A stretch of DNA of 64,000 nucleotides, from contig NZ_CP086239.1 in assembly GCF_026650985.1 (NCBI RefSeq), forward strand, positions 1,860,001-1,924,000. The letters are read 5' to 3'. Source of the DNA: Clostridium estertheticum. GTDB taxonomy: Bacteria; Bacillota; Clostridia; Clostridiales; Clostridiaceae. Position numbers and translations under genes: made by a program. Positions 43,844 through 53,324 of the stretch are shown in pieces. The first letter of the stretch is position 1; each line of letters begins with the position of its first letter. Under the pieces are notes generated by a model, which saw only the letters and a program-made list of their open reading frames with translations, was not told the origin of the DNA and did not search any database.

Positions 43844-44668
43844 TATGCACCTTTGGGAGTTCTTTTACGGGTCGTCTTAGAAGTTGGTGTTTCTTTAACT
43901 TTATTTTGTTCAATACTCGCTTTAAGTGCATCCATTAAATTAATTACATTACTTGGAGCTTCAGTTTTGGCTGCGACAATTTCCTTTCCAGCTATTTTTG
44001 TTTCAAGTAAATCTCTTAACTTCATTTGATATTCATCTTTATATTTAGTAGGATCGAAAGGAGTAATCATAGAGTTAATTAATGCCTTAGCCATTGTAAC
44101 CTCTGCCTCTACTAACTCTGGTTTATTATAAGTCTTAGCAAGGTCTTTAATTTCATCTTGATAATACATTGTAGAGATTAGTATTCCATCCTCACGTGGG
44201 ATTATTGCAAGTAAAGTTTCTTTTGTTCCCATTACTGTCTTACCGATTGCAATTTTCTGCTCACTAATAAGTGCAGCGCGCAGAAGTTCAAATGCTTTGT
44301 CTCCACCAGCTAGAGGGGTAGCTTGATATGTTTTGTCATAATAAATTGGAGATATTTGATTAAGTTGCGCAAAGTGCATTATCTGAATAGATTTTTCTTT
44401 TTCAGTTTTGATTTTTTCTAAATCATCGTCGGTCACAACTACATAATGATCTTTATCGTATTCATATCCTTTGATAATATCCTTTGATAATATCTTTTGT
44501 TGTAATTTCTTTACCGCAATGACTACAAGATTTTTTGTATTTTATTCTCGAATTATCCTCATCATGCAATTGATTAAAATGTATATCGTTATCTTGGGTT
44601 GCTGTATACATAGATATTGGTATAGAAACAAGTCCAAAAGAAATAACTGTTTTGTTAGCTACAGCCAT
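43843..44668 (-). pseudogene. ku: Ku DNA end-binding protein, frameshifted by a 13-bp tandem duplication
   Basis: Ku binds broken DNA ends and recruits the ligase. The N-terminal part starts at 44668 behind GAGGTG: 'MAVANKTVISFGLVSIPISMYTATQDNDIHFNQLH' and 'CSHCGKEITTKDIIKGY', then stops at 44462. The rest is open from about 44450 ('HYVVVTDDDLEKIKTEKEKSIQI' onward) to 43843. Between them a 13-bp unit is repeated in tandem (44466-44491). Dropping one copy restores 'KDIIKGYEYDKDHYVVV', a normal Ku reading. The C-terminus ends basic ('TTRKRTPKGA'). The gene is therefore broken in this sequence, by true mutation or assembly error. Confidence 0.88.
44466..44491. repeat. 13-bp perfect tandem duplication inside the Ku gene
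   Basis: ATCCTTTGATAAT occurs twice in direct tandem, followed by a third partial ATC. Thirteen is not a multiple of three, so the extra copy shifts the frame of Ku. Confidence 0.9.
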
Positions 44669-44772
44669 TATTAACACCTCACTTACTTTTTTTATTTAGT
44701 ATAACCAAATTCTCTTATAAAAATTTAAAGTTGGTATACTTAGCGTGAGCAAGTTTATTTTTTAATGAGTAT

Positions 44773-44895
44773 ATGCTAGCTTTAACACAAGTGGTTGGTA
44801 AACTTAAGAAGAAAGGACTTGTTGATCAATATGATAAAATAGAAATTATAAATACATTTCTTGAAAAGTTAATAAATAATTGGCCCCATAATTAA
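44773..44895 (+). other. Short open stretch with terminator; unclear
   Basis: A 40-codon frame ('MLALTQVVGKLKKKGLVDQYDKIEI' to 'NNWPHN') has no ribosome site. Its end overlaps a hairpin GGCCCCAT/ATGGGGC followed by ATTTTT. It may be the tail of a lost gene with its terminator. Nothing else is seen in 44680-45045. Confidence 0.3.
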
Positions 44896-45045
44896 TGGGG
44901 CATTTTTAAAACAATATGTTTTAGTTACTAAAATATATTGTTTGGAGATTTTCGATGATGGTATTGCAGAAATCGTATCTTGTTATCCAGACCATGTAGC
45001 AAATTTAGGATTTTAGAATAGCTAATAAATATTTTTATTACTATT

Positions 45046-45489
45046 TTAGTTAGCGTTATCAATAATATAATTACCAGTAACTTCGATTTCATTACCATCA
45101 GGGTCATCAACTATAAAGAAATAATAGGGCATAGTAATATTTACATACATAATTTCCGATATTTTACCTATATTTAGATTCTTAACCCTTTTGAATTCTT
45201 CATTTAAATTATCAACATTGAAATTAAATACTACTGTTTTACTTGCACCTGTATTTTCTTTCCTTAAATATTTAATATATGCTTCGTTATAATGAAACTC
45301 AATGTTTTCATTTTTATTTAGCATATCAATATCATATTGTAAATTGTACAAAGCAAGAGTGCTTCCACAATGAAACATTACCCAACGTTCCTTATTTGAG
45401 TATTGCGGTTGTATTTGAAGCAGTTTAGAATAAAAAATTACAGACTTTTCCATGTCGCTTACTTTAATGTAAGTACATCCTAAATTCAT
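45046..45489 (-). CDS. VOC-superfamily (glyoxalase/bleomycin-resistance-like) protein
   Basis: A 147-residue metal-site fold with two beta-alpha-beta3 modules: 'MNLGCTYIKVSDMEKSVIFYSKLL' and 'YFFIVDDPDGNEIEVTG', the latter with the usual metal-binding Glu. The first metal ligand position reads Tyr/Lys rather than His, so the activity is uncertain. It stands alone on the minus strand. Members include glyoxalases and antibiotic-binding proteins; no substrate can be assigned. Confidence 0.85.
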   Translation of the reverse strand: MNLGCTYIKVSDMEKSVIFYSKLLQIQPQYSNKERWVMFHCGSTLALYNLQYDIDMLNKNENIEFHYNEAYIKYLRKENTGASKTVVFNFNVDNLNEEFKRVKNLNIGKISEIMYVNITMPYYFFIVDDPDGNEIEVTGNYIIDNAN

Positions 45490-45741
45490 TTAAATCAACC
45501 CCCTATTATTTAAACAATCTTTATTACGACTTATTTTACGATTATGACATAATTATATGGGTAATTGTACTATAGTTTACTACAAATTCTATATAATAAA
45601 AATGAAATTGTTTTGTTATATATAGAAGTTAGGGTTAGCACCAACGTTTCCAGTAAACCCCACTTTAAGAATAAAAAGGATATGTGAAATGTTTTAAAAA
45701 TAAATAGACTTGGTGCAACATCTATAAAACAGTATATAACC

Positions 45742-45811
45742 ACATATTGGATATTAATTCCAGTATGTGGCCTGTTTTTAATCATATGTCGATTGTACCC
45801 GAATAGCTATT
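45742..45811. repeat. Second dispersed repeat family, copy 2 (terminator-like)
   Basis: CCACATA-TTGG and CCA-GTATGTGG form a stem followed by a T-run, then 'GTCGATTGTACCCGAATAG'. It aligns with 40349-40417. It is placed to stop the ABC permease transcript. The rest of 45490-45741 shows no credible gene. Confidence 0.6.
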
Positions 45812-45824
45812 GTTATCGCATTGA

Positions 45825-48458
45825 TTATACTATTTCATCTTTGATTGATTCTATTACATTACTTTTTTTAACACCTGTTGAAGATATCCCATACGCCAAA
45901 AATATAGATACGATTATAAGCATAGCATACACTAAAATTGGTACAACTGGAAAAACTGACATAAACTCAGACCCTGTGATTAAGGTTAATCTTAACATAA
46001 ACCAACAAATAAATAATACTATTGGTATGCTAACAATAATGGGTGTTAATGCAAAGAACAAACCTTCTATCATCAACATTTTATTTAATCCTTTTGGTGT
46101 TAATCCTACTGCCCGAAGCATAGCAAATTCTCTTTTGCGCAGTCTAAGATTATTCGAAATGGTAGAAAAAGCATTAATAATGCCAATTAATCCAAACATT
46201 AAGGCTACAGCAAAAACACCAATAGAAACGGCTTTTTGAACCAGTTCGTCATTATTTTTTTCGTCCAGTAGAGTCCATATATTAACATCTTCGGATCCAA
46301 GATAAGAACTGCAAATTTGAGTTAGTTCTTTCTTCACAGCTGGACTAGCCTTATCGCCCACCAATAAATCAATTGACATACTGCTAGATTCAAGCATACG
46401 CTCTGGCATAAAATTACTAACTAGTTGCTGATAGCTCTTCATAGGAACTATATATGCTAAGCTGTATCCACCCATTCCTAGCTCAGAGGGCGGAATCTCT
46501 GTAACATGACCTACTTGAGCATTAAATTTATAATTTGTATTCATATCATTTTCTATTTTTTCATTTATTACTAGCTTATCGCCTTGTTTTATATTTAACA
46601 ATGGTATTTTTTGCACAACTTTTGAATTCTCTGATACATAATTTGTGCTATCTAATAATACTCCTGTTGTCACACCATTCTTATAATATGATTCATCATC
46701 AGCACCAATTTCTTCACAATACTTTTTAAATGATTTATCGCTTAATCCAACTAAAGTTACTATAATTCTATATTTTCCATTTTCACTCAATATATTATGT
46801 TTAGAGGGTACCTTAGCAAATCCTCCATATTTCGCAAAAACATCTGACTCCTGTTTTGATGTTACATAAGTTGAAGTACGTGCCTGTCTTCTAATGACAC
46901 TATCCTTAACTTCAGGCAGAGTAGTAACTTCATTTATCATCTTATCACTTGGTTTATCAATCATTTTTAGGCTAATCTTCATATCATGAGTAGGTATTTC
47001 AGCGTTCTTAGAATAGGCCAAATTATAGATGGCTATAATGTTCATATACCCCGCTATTAAGATAAAACACATTGAAAGGGATAGGACAGCCGTACGTAAA
47101 GCCCTTTTGTTAGCTGAAAATTGTGATATTGCTAGTTCACCTTCTATACCAAATATTTTATTAATTATTAAGTGGGATTTTTGTTTTTTTAATTTTACGC
47201 GAGTATTATTCTGACATATTCCAGTAATAGCAGATACTTTCATCATTTTTCTTGCGGGAATATATGCTGAAACTAAAATGGTAATCAATGAGATGATTAT
47301 TGAAAAACCAACTACTACCCATGAGAAGGAAACATATGCATTCTTATAATCTTCTGTAACACTAAGAATTTTATTAACTTTAGAAAACACAATATGACTA
47401 AATAGATATCCTATCATGATACCAATTGGCAATTGAATAATCCAGAGCAAAAGTCCTTCATAAAGAACAGAAAACTTAATTTGCCTTGGAGTTGCTCCTA
47501 AACTTTTCAGAATACTTAATTCTTTAATCCTGCTGTTTGCAGATAAAGAAAATGCATTATAGATAATAAGAATAAATGACCCCATAACTAGTAAAGTAAG
47601 TGCTATTGCCATTGCTATCATCATAATGATTTGAGCGTTTGCACCACTTTTATCACTAATTCCATATAAAGTTAATAAAGGTGTATTATACTTAACTGCA
47701 TACTCTCCATATTCATTTTTGGTTAATCCCGTAGCTTTCGCAATCTGCGGTAATGTTTCATAGATTGTGCGAGGTTTCACAAAACGCATATAAACCGTAA
47801 GTTCATCCTTAGGCTTGATGCGCAAAGGATCCAAGTATCCCATGGCGATATATCCATCGTAGGCAGAGGTATCAGAAACATCTAATTCTCCAACTATGGT
47901 ATATATATTAGTTCCTGTTGCCAGAAACCTCTCGCCTGATCGTTTGGTCGATTGAGGGTTAACTAGGTCACTACCAAGCATTCGATTACCTGTGGGAAGA
48001 GTCAACTTATCACCAATTTTATATGAAGGATTATCCGCGAAGAATAATTTTGATACAACAATTTCTCCGGATTTTTTAGGAAGTTTACCTTCAGTAAGAG
48101 TATTTTTTAAACTCATGTCCAACCAAAAATTTGTATTAGCATCTCTCATTATTAGATACGGGAGTTTTGTATTGGAAAGTTTAGCAGTAACCCACTGTCC
48201 TTTAATCATCGTGGTTTCAACCTCAGGATTTTCTGTGACATATTTTAATTTATCACCAGCTATAGAGTTGTATAATTCCCCATGCCAATAACCTATCTCT
48301 TCAATTGTTGTGCTTAATTTTGTTTCCCATATAGAATGTATAAATATACATAGTGAACATAGAAGTGCCGAGGCGATTGTAATAGCAATTAGTATAGAAA
48401 TTGTATGTCGCTTGTTCTTTTTCATATGGTTATATGTGTATTCGTTCATAATTTTCAT
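45825..48458 (-). CDS. ABC transporter permease, MacB/FtsX type
   Basis: An 877-residue membrane subunit with the duplicated FtsX layout: one N-terminal helix (about 18-38), a large extracellular MacB-like region, three helices with 'SRIKELSILKSLGATPRQIKF' (about 285-410), a further single helix, a second outside domain, and a final three-helix unit with 'LRKREFAMLRAVGLTPKGLNKML'. Such transporters move peptides or lipids, or sense antibiotics, by mechanotransmission. The start overlaps the end of the ATPase gene by 4 bp. A two-component system is encoded just upstream, so it may export or detect an antimicrobial peptide. Confidence 0.9.
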   Translation of the reverse strand: MKIMNEYTYNHMKKNKRHTISILIAITIASALLCSLCIFIHSIWETKLSTTIEEIGYWHGELYNSIAGDKLKYVTENPEVETTMIKGQWVTAKLSNTKLPYLIMRDANTNFWLDMSLKNTLTEGKLPKKSGEIVVSKLFFADNPSYKIGDKLTLPTGNRMLGSDLVNPQSTKRSGERFLATGTNIYTIVGELDVSDTSAYDGYIAMGYLDPLRIKPKDELTVYMRFVKPRTIYETLPQIAKATGLTKNEYGEYAVKYNTPLLTLYGISDKSGANAQIIMMIAMAIALTLLVMGSFILIIYNAFSLSANSRIKELSILKSLGATPRQIKFSVLYEGLLLWIIQLPIGIMIGYLFSHIVFSKVNKILSVTEDYKNAYVSFSWVVVGFSIIISLITILVSAYIPARKMMKVSAITGICQNNTRVKLKKQKSHLIINKIFGIEGELAISQFSANKRALRTAVLSLSMCFILIAGYMNIIAIYNLAYSKNAEIPTHDMKISLKMIDKPSDKMINEVTTLPEVKDSVIRRQARTSTYVTSKQESDVFAKYGGFAKVPSKHNILSENGKYRIIVTLVGLSDKSFKKYCEEIGADDESYYKNGVTTGVLLDSTNYVSENSKVVQKIPLLNIKQGDKLVINEKIENDMNTNYKFNAQVGHVTEIPPSELGMGGYSLAYIVPMKSYQQLVSNFMPERMLESSSMSIDLLVGDKASPAVKKELTQICSSYLGSEDVNIWTLLDEKNNDELVQKAVSIGVFAVALMFGLIGIINAFSTISNNLRLRKREFAMLRAVGLTPKGLNKMLMIEGLFFALTPIIVSIPIVLFICWFMLRLTLITGSEFMSVFPVVPILVYAMLIIVSIFLAYGISSTGVKKSNVIESIKDEIV

Positions 48459-49138
48459 TTTTTAATTACCTCATCTGACACAATTCTACCATCCTCAATT
48501 GTAATCACTCTATCTGCTGACAATGCAATCTTTTCATCATGTGTAATCAATATCATAGTCTGATTATACTCTTTATTTGAAACCCTCAACATCTCAAGAA
48601 TAGCTTCCGTATTTGCCCTGTCAAGGTTTCCAGTAGGTTCATCTGCTAGAATAATAGACGGTCTATAAATTAATGCTCGTGCTATAGCAACTCTTTGTTG
48701 CTGACCTCCTGAAAGCTGATTTGGTAGGTGCTCAAGCCTTTCGTTTAAACCAAGCATTTTTATAATTTTATCAAATTCTTCTTTTTTAGGTTTTTTACCA
48801 TCCAGAAGCATAGGTAATAATATGTTTTTTTCTACATTTAACGTAGGAATAAGATTGTAAAACTGATATATTATTCCTACTTTTCGCCTGCGAAATATTG
48901 CTAATTCAGTTTCATTCATTGATGAAATATCAATGTCATCGATATATATTTTTCCTTTTGTAGGGTTATCCACTCCCCCTAACATATGAAGAAGTGTAGA
49001 TTTTCCTGATCCACTTGATCCAATTATTGCAACAAATTGTCCTTTGCTTATCCTCAAATTTAAATTATCCAATGCAGTGACTTTTGTCTCACCAATTCCA
49101 TAGGTTTTTGTAAGATTTTCAGTTCTTAATATTTCCAA
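48455..49138 (-). CDS. ABC transporter ATPase, LolD/MacB type
   Basis: A 227-residue ATPase partner of the following permease. Walker A 'GSSGSGKSTLLHMLGGVDNPTKG', Q-loop 'YQFYNLIPTLNVEKNI', signature 'LSGGQQQRVAIARAL', Walker B 'IILADEPTGNLD' and the switch His in 'LITHDEKIA' are all present. The 'GGVDxPTxG' and 'FNLIPTLTVxENI' patterns are typical of this family. It overlaps the permease start by 4 bp. Confidence 0.95.
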   Translation of the reverse strand: MEILRTENLTKTYGIGETKVTALDNLNLRISKGQFVAIIGSSGSGKSTLLHMLGGVDNPTKGKIYIDDIDISSMNETELAIFRRRKVGIIYQFYNLIPTLNVEKNILLPMLLDGKKPKKEEFDKIIKMLGLNERLEHLPNQLSGGQQQRVAIARALIYRPSIILADEPTGNLDRANTEAILEMLRVSNKEYNQTMILITHDEKIALSADRVITIEDGRIVSDEVIKK

Positions 49139-49249
49139 AGTATTATCTCCCCTCTTTAATAAGGCCTACTTCCATAATATTTAGTCCTTATTTTCTTCTA
49201 AACCCAATTATATCTTTGTTAAGTGACCTCTCGGTGACATTGCTTGTCA

Positions 49250-50467
49250 TTAATTCGAATAAAACTTAATTGTGAATGACGCTCCCCCTGTTTTTTTATT
49301 TTCTGCTCGAATTTCACCGTTTTGTTTCTTAACTATAGATTGAGCAAGAGCAAGTCCAATTCCTACACTGTCTTTGGCTGAATTTTCACCTTTGTAAAAT
49401 CTAGTAAATAAGTGCGGTATATCCTTTTTCTTAAATCCTTCTCCATTATCTTCAATAATAATTTGTGTGCAAATAGGGTTTTGTTCATATACTATGGAAA
49501 TTTTTCCTCCTCGCGGTGTATGTTCTACACAGTTTTTAACAATATTTAAGATGGCTTCATTGTTCCAATAAAAATCTCCCATAAAAACTACATCACTATT
49601 CTCTTGAATAAAAAGTTGTTGCTCTTTTTTTTCTATCATTAAGATTAATGGCTCAACGCAGGTACATAACAATTCATAAACATTAATCGATTTATATTCT
49701 AATTTTAAGGTTCCTGCATCTAGTTTAGAAAGTGTTAACAATGACGTAACCAAATGATTAAGACGGTATATCTGAGCTGAAATACGCTCAATGTACAAAG
49801 CGTCATCTCCATTTATAGGACTGCCTTCCAATAACTCAATCATAAGTGACATTGACGTAAGTGGCGTTTTCATTTGGTGAGAAATATCTGCAAGGTAATT
49901 TGTTAATTTTTCTTTTTCTTTCCTTTCTTTTTCTCGGTTTTCGCGAAGCAACACAACTGTTTTATATAGTTCGTCTTCTAAAATAGAGAATTCGTCTTCT
50001 TTCTTGTGAGGATTTATTCTATAATTCCCTTCGTTAATAGCATAAAGATATTCTTCAAGATTATTGATACGTTTACGCTTTATATGATTTATCCCTACCA
50101 GAAATCCTCCAAAACAAAACAAGAGTAAAGTAATCAAAAACAAAATACCAACCGTAACTATATTAAAATTCTTACTTTTATAAGAACTATATAAAAATCC
50201 TTCACTATATCCATATTGCTCTAATATTTTTTTACCTTTATTAATTTCTGTTATATTATTAGTTTTTAGCGATGATATCAATACTTGTTCAATGTTAGGG
50301 TCAGCCTTAACACCAAACGCTATAATCTGTGCGGCTTTTTCATAAAAAATCTTCTCTGTCTGCTTAAAAATGAAATTTCCAAATATCATACAAAAAATTG
50401 TTATACATAAAAAACTAATAACCATCCATACAGTAATTTTCTTTTTGTTCATATCCCACTTACTCAT
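49250..50467 (-). CDS. Sensor histidine kinase
   Basis: A 405-residue membrane kinase with two helices (about 12-32 and 110-130) bounding an outside loop of about 75 residues. HAMP-like linker, HisKA 'LADISHQMKTPLTSMSLM' (phosphoacceptor His), N box 'NIVKNCVEHTPRGG', G1 'IEDNGEGFKKKDI', G2 'SVGIGLALAQSIV'. It overlaps the response regulator by 8 bp and precedes the ABC genes by 111 bp, so it probably controls them. The loop is longer than in intramembrane BceS-type kinases. Confidence 0.93.
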   Translation of the reverse strand: MSKWDMNKKKITVWMVISFLCITIFCMIFGNFIFKQTEKIFYEKAAQIIAFGVKADPNIEQVLISSLKTNNITEINKGKKILEQYGYSEGFLYSSYKSKNFNIVTVGILFLITLLLFCFGGFLVGINHIKRKRINNLEEYLYAINEGNYRINPHKKEDEFSILEDELYKTVVLLRENREKERKEKEKLTNYLADISHQMKTPLTSMSLMIELLEGSPINGDDALYIERISAQIYRLNHLVTSLLTLSKLDAGTLKLEYKSINVYELLCTCVEPLILMIEKKEQQLFIQENSDVVFMGDFYWNNEAILNIVKNCVEHTPRGGKISIVYEQNPICTQIIIEDNGEGFKKKDIPHLFTRFYKGENSAKDSVGIGLALAQSIVKKQNGEIRAENKKTGGASFTIKFYSN

Positions 50468-51131
50468 CCAACCTGTAACCTATTCCTCTCACTGTTTTAA
50501 TAATTGTATTATTCGTAAGTTTTTGACGAAGACGCTTTATAGCTACTGATAATGTATTATCATTTACAAATTCACCATCGATATCCCAGAGTTTTTGAAG
50601 TAAAACCCCTCGCGTTAAAGTGCGGTTTTTATTTTCTAATAGTTGCCTAAATAGATTGTATTCACCAATTGTAAGTTCTATTTCGAGATTATTTTTATAT
50701 ACCTTTGTTTCTGATTTAATCATTTTAATATTCCCACACCATAGAACATCTTCGTATATTTGCTGTTTTACAGTTCTCCTTAAAACAGCAAGTATACGAG
50801 AATGCAAAACACTTAATTTAAAAGGCTTGGTGATGTAATCATCCCCTCCAATATCTAGTCCTTTTATAATATCGCATTCTTCATCCCTAATAGTAAGAAA
50901 AATAATAGGAATGTCTTTAATCCCTTTTACATAACTGCAAAAATCAAAACCTGAACCATCAGGTAAATTTAAATCTAATAATATTATGTCGATATCTGTT
51001 TTAAAAAGTTCTTTCCCTTCTTTTAAATTCCCTGCATGAATAACCTTATAACTATTTCTCAATAAAAATGTTTTTATGCCTAAAGCAATTGTTTCATCAT
51101 CTTCAATCAAAAAAATCTTAAGCATTCGCAA
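50460..51131 (-). CDS. OmpR-family response regulator
   Basis: A 223-residue regulator: receiver domain with 'IDIILLDLNLPDGSGFDF' (phospho-Asp) and 'YITKPFKLSVL' (Lys), and a winged helix 'LTIGEYNLFRQLLEN' to 'LSVAIKRLRQKLTNNTIIKTVRGIGYRLDE'. It is the first gene of the regulator-kinase pair. GGAGG precedes its ATG. Likely targets are the ABC genes downstream. Confidence 0.95.
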   Translation of the reverse strand: MRMLKIFLIEDDETIALGIKTFLLRNSYKVIHAGNLKEGKELFKTDIDIILLDLNLPDGSGFDFCSYVKGIKDIPIIFLTIRDEECDIIKGLDIGGDDYITKPFKLSVLHSRILAVLRRTVKQQIYEDVLWCGNIKMIKSETKVYKNNLEIELTIGEYNLFRQLLENKNRTLTRGVLLQKLWDIDGEFVNDNTLSVAIKRLRQKLTNNTIIKTVRGIGYRLDE

Positions 51132-51349
51132 ACCTCCTTAACCTTTACATTTAACAATAACACTATTTTTCTTGTTATTCCATAACTCTTATTTGTTACC
51201 AAATTATAATTAATTCGTAATTCAAATTACTATTTATATCTTCCATATGCGACATTATTATGCAAGTATGATATAAATCATATATTAAATCATACCATAT
51301 TTACTATATATTAAATATATTTACGAATCTTTTTAAATACTTAATAGCC

Positions 51350-51410
51350 TCAAAGTGAATGTACACTTAATACAAATAACCCATATCATTAGATATGGGT
51401 TATTTGTAGG
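51350..51410. repeat. Dispersed hairpin repeat, copy D
   Basis: ACAAATAACCCATATC and ATATGGGTTATTTGT pair (51372-51407). The flank GTGAATGTACACTTAATAC resembles copies A and C. The rest of 51132-51349 shows no gene. Confidence 0.65.
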
Positions 51411-51413
51411 GCT

Positions 51414-51815
51414 TAAACTCAAAGCACCTCTTGCACGTGTCTTAAAAATTGATGAAGTTTATGGCATTTATGAAGGTGAATTAAGGAAAAATGCTCATGA
51501 AACTTTTACTGCGTTATCTCTAATGATAAATCTGTCATATAAGGAAAAGAAATTTAGTGAAGCAGAAGAGTACATAGAGCTTGCTAAATAGGTTGCTGAT
51601 GCATTTAATTTAGGAGCATATCATAAATATTCGTTAGATTTATCTTTATCAAGGGAAAAACAGGATAAATAAAAAACTATAGAGATGATTATAAATATGG
51701 TAAATGAAGCAAGTAGCATGGATAATTCTATGAAGTCAAAGCTTTATAAGCATATAAAATTTAATGTGACCAACAGTTGGGGCAAGGATAAATATGAAAG
51801 ATCAGTAAAGCCTTG
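51414..51815 (+). pseudogene. Remnant of a TPR-type regulator (HTH-TPR C-terminal part)
   Basis: A broken frame reads 'LKIDEVYGIYEGELRKNAHETFTALSLMINLSYKEKKFSEAEEYIELAK', stop, 'VADAFNLGAYHKYSLDLSLSREKQDK', stop, 'KTIEMIINMVNEASSMDNSMKSKLYKHIKF'. The helix pairs look like TPRs of HTH-TPR transcription factors. In-frame stops and a missing N-terminus mark it as decayed. Copy D of the hairpin repeat sits at its 5' edge. Confidence 0.6.
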
Positions 51816-51839
51816 ATTTACGGCTAATTATCTAAAAAA

Positions 51840-52502
51840 TTAATCTTTTTTTATTTCAATGGAATGTTCTAAGCAATACATTAGCTGATATAAGGAAGCC
51901 ATATAAGTTTTTTTGAAATCAGGAGCTATATAATTTGAGCCTGCTAAATTGATGGCTTCTAGTTGAAGATCACTTAATTTACACATAGGATATAATCCAA
52001 AAGCCAGTGTGAAAACAGAATACATAAAGTTCATAAGACTATCATTGCTAGCATTTGGGAAAAGTTGACTTACTAAGTCCAATATAGTGGAGTTAATTAC
52101 CATACATTCTTTCTCAAATTCAGCAAGTGCCTCAACTGAAACATTTTTTTCTATGGTTGTAAAAAGAATAGCATACAATTCTATAAGCCGTTCATGCTCA
52201 ATTAGTGTATCAGTCCAAATTTCTCCAATTTTATAAATAGAATATAGTTTGTTAATTTTAAAAGATTTACTTAATCTTGATATCCATGACTTAAAATCTT
52301 TTATCATAATCAAAAGAAGAATTTCTTCTTTTGTCTTAAAATACTTATAAATATTAGGTCTTGTGAATTTCGTATATTCTGAAATAGTGCTAAAACTTAA
52401 TCCTTCATAACCAACAGAGTCGTAGATAATGGAAGCTGCATTGACTATTTCTTGAATTCGATCTTGAATCTGATCCTCAGATCTTGCACGTTGAAAACTC
52501 AT
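51840..52502 (-). CDS. TetR-family transcriptional regulator
   Basis: A 220-residue repressor. N-terminal helix-turn-helix (about 15-60): 'IVNAASIIYDSVGYEGLSFSTISEYTKFTRPNIYKYFKTKEEILLLIM'. The rest is a helical ligand-binding and dimerisation domain. It is divergent from the SnoaL-like gene, whose promoter holds a perfect dyad (52707-52738), the probable binding site. Ligand unknown. Confidence 0.92.
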   Translation of the reverse strand: MSFQRARSEDQIQDRIQEIVNAASIIYDSVGYEGLSFSTISEYTKFTRPNIYKYFKTKEEILLLIMIKDFKSWISRLSKSFKINKLYSIYKIGEIWTDTLIEHERLIELYAILFTTIEKNVSVEALAEFEKECMVINSTILDLVSQLFPNASNDSLMNFMYSVFTLAFGLYPMCKLSDLQLEAINLAGSNYIAPDFKKTYMASLYQLMYCLEHSIEIKKD

Positions 52503-52699
52503 ATTTTAAACTCCTCTATTAGATATTATATAATTTAGTATTTATAACTATTATAAACCACCAACAATTTATTAACAAGTAACAGGCTGTTAGCTATAGC
52601 AATAACGAATTATAAATAAAGATACAGTTTGAAAAGAGCAGTTTAAAGTATTAGATAGCTAAAGATACAAAAATTTCGCGAAATAATTTTTAAGAATAT

Positions 52700-52738
52700 T
52701 TGACACCGTGTAACTTATAATATATAATTAGTTACACG
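52700..52738 (+). promoter_or_regulatory. Promoter overlapped by a TetR-type operator
   Basis: TTGACA (52700-52705), 17-bp spacer, TATAAT (52723-52728). CGTGTAACT (52707-52715) and AGTTACACG (52730-52738) form a perfect 9-bp dyad spanning the spacer and -10 box. Bound repressor would block polymerase. Confidence 0.8.
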
Positions 52739-52767
52739 AAGTAAAAAAATAAAAGGAGGAAAAATTT

Positions 52768-53208
52768 ATGTCTTTAGAAATTTTACAAGCAAAATTAGAA
52801 TTAAGAGAATTAGTTGATGCCTATTCAAATTTGGGGGATGAAAAAAAACTTTCAGAACAAATGCATTTACTTACGCCTGATCATAGATATATGGTTTACA
52901 TGGGTGACCAATTGGTTTCTGATGTTTCAGGAACCAAACAATTGTTAGAAGAGTTCACAGGTCACGCTTCTTTTGTAAAACGTTATTTCTCCATTAACGC
53001 ACAACACATTGTGAAAGTTGATGGTGATACTGCAACAGGTGTTGCATACTCCCAACTTAAAATGGTGAGAGAAGAAGATGGTAAAGAAATTATCACTGAC
53101 TATAGTGTTAAATATGATGACACATATGTACGTCAAAATGGAAATTGGTTAATAAAGACACGTATTGCTCATTTTATAATTATAGACGTAAGAACATTAC
53201 AAGGCTAA
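52768..53208 (+). CDS. SnoaL-like / NTF2-fold protein
   Basis: A 146-residue NTF2-like protein: 'AKLELRELVDAYSNLGDEKKLSEQMHLLTPDHRYMVYMGDQ', then 'FSINAQHIVKVDGDTATGVAYSQLKM' and 'YSVKYDDTYVRQNGNWLIKTRIAHF'. The fold forms a cone with a ligand pocket; members are isomerases, dehydratases or binding proteins. AAAGGAGG precedes the ATG. Its promoter is covered by the TetR-type operator, so it is probably induced by a small molecule. Confidence 0.85.
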   Translation: MSLEILQAKLELRELVDAYSNLGDEKKLSEQMHLLTPDHRYMVYMGDQLVSDVSGTKQLLEEFTGHASFVKRYFSINAQHIVKVDGDTATGVAYSQLKMVREEDGKEIITDYSVKYDDTYVRQNGNWLIKTRIAHFIIIDVRTLQG

Positions 53209-53324
53209 TTTTATTAATACTTGGAATCATAAATTAAAGATAGAAGGTTTGTATGTTATAGAATAATGCAAACAGAACCTGAAAATGACTGGAATAGCTG
53301 TAAAAAGCTATCCAGTCATTTATT

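Noticed and set aside
45570-45785. 71-codon minus-strand frame
   Set aside because: Overlaps the dispersed repeat, has no ribosome site and no recognisable sequence.
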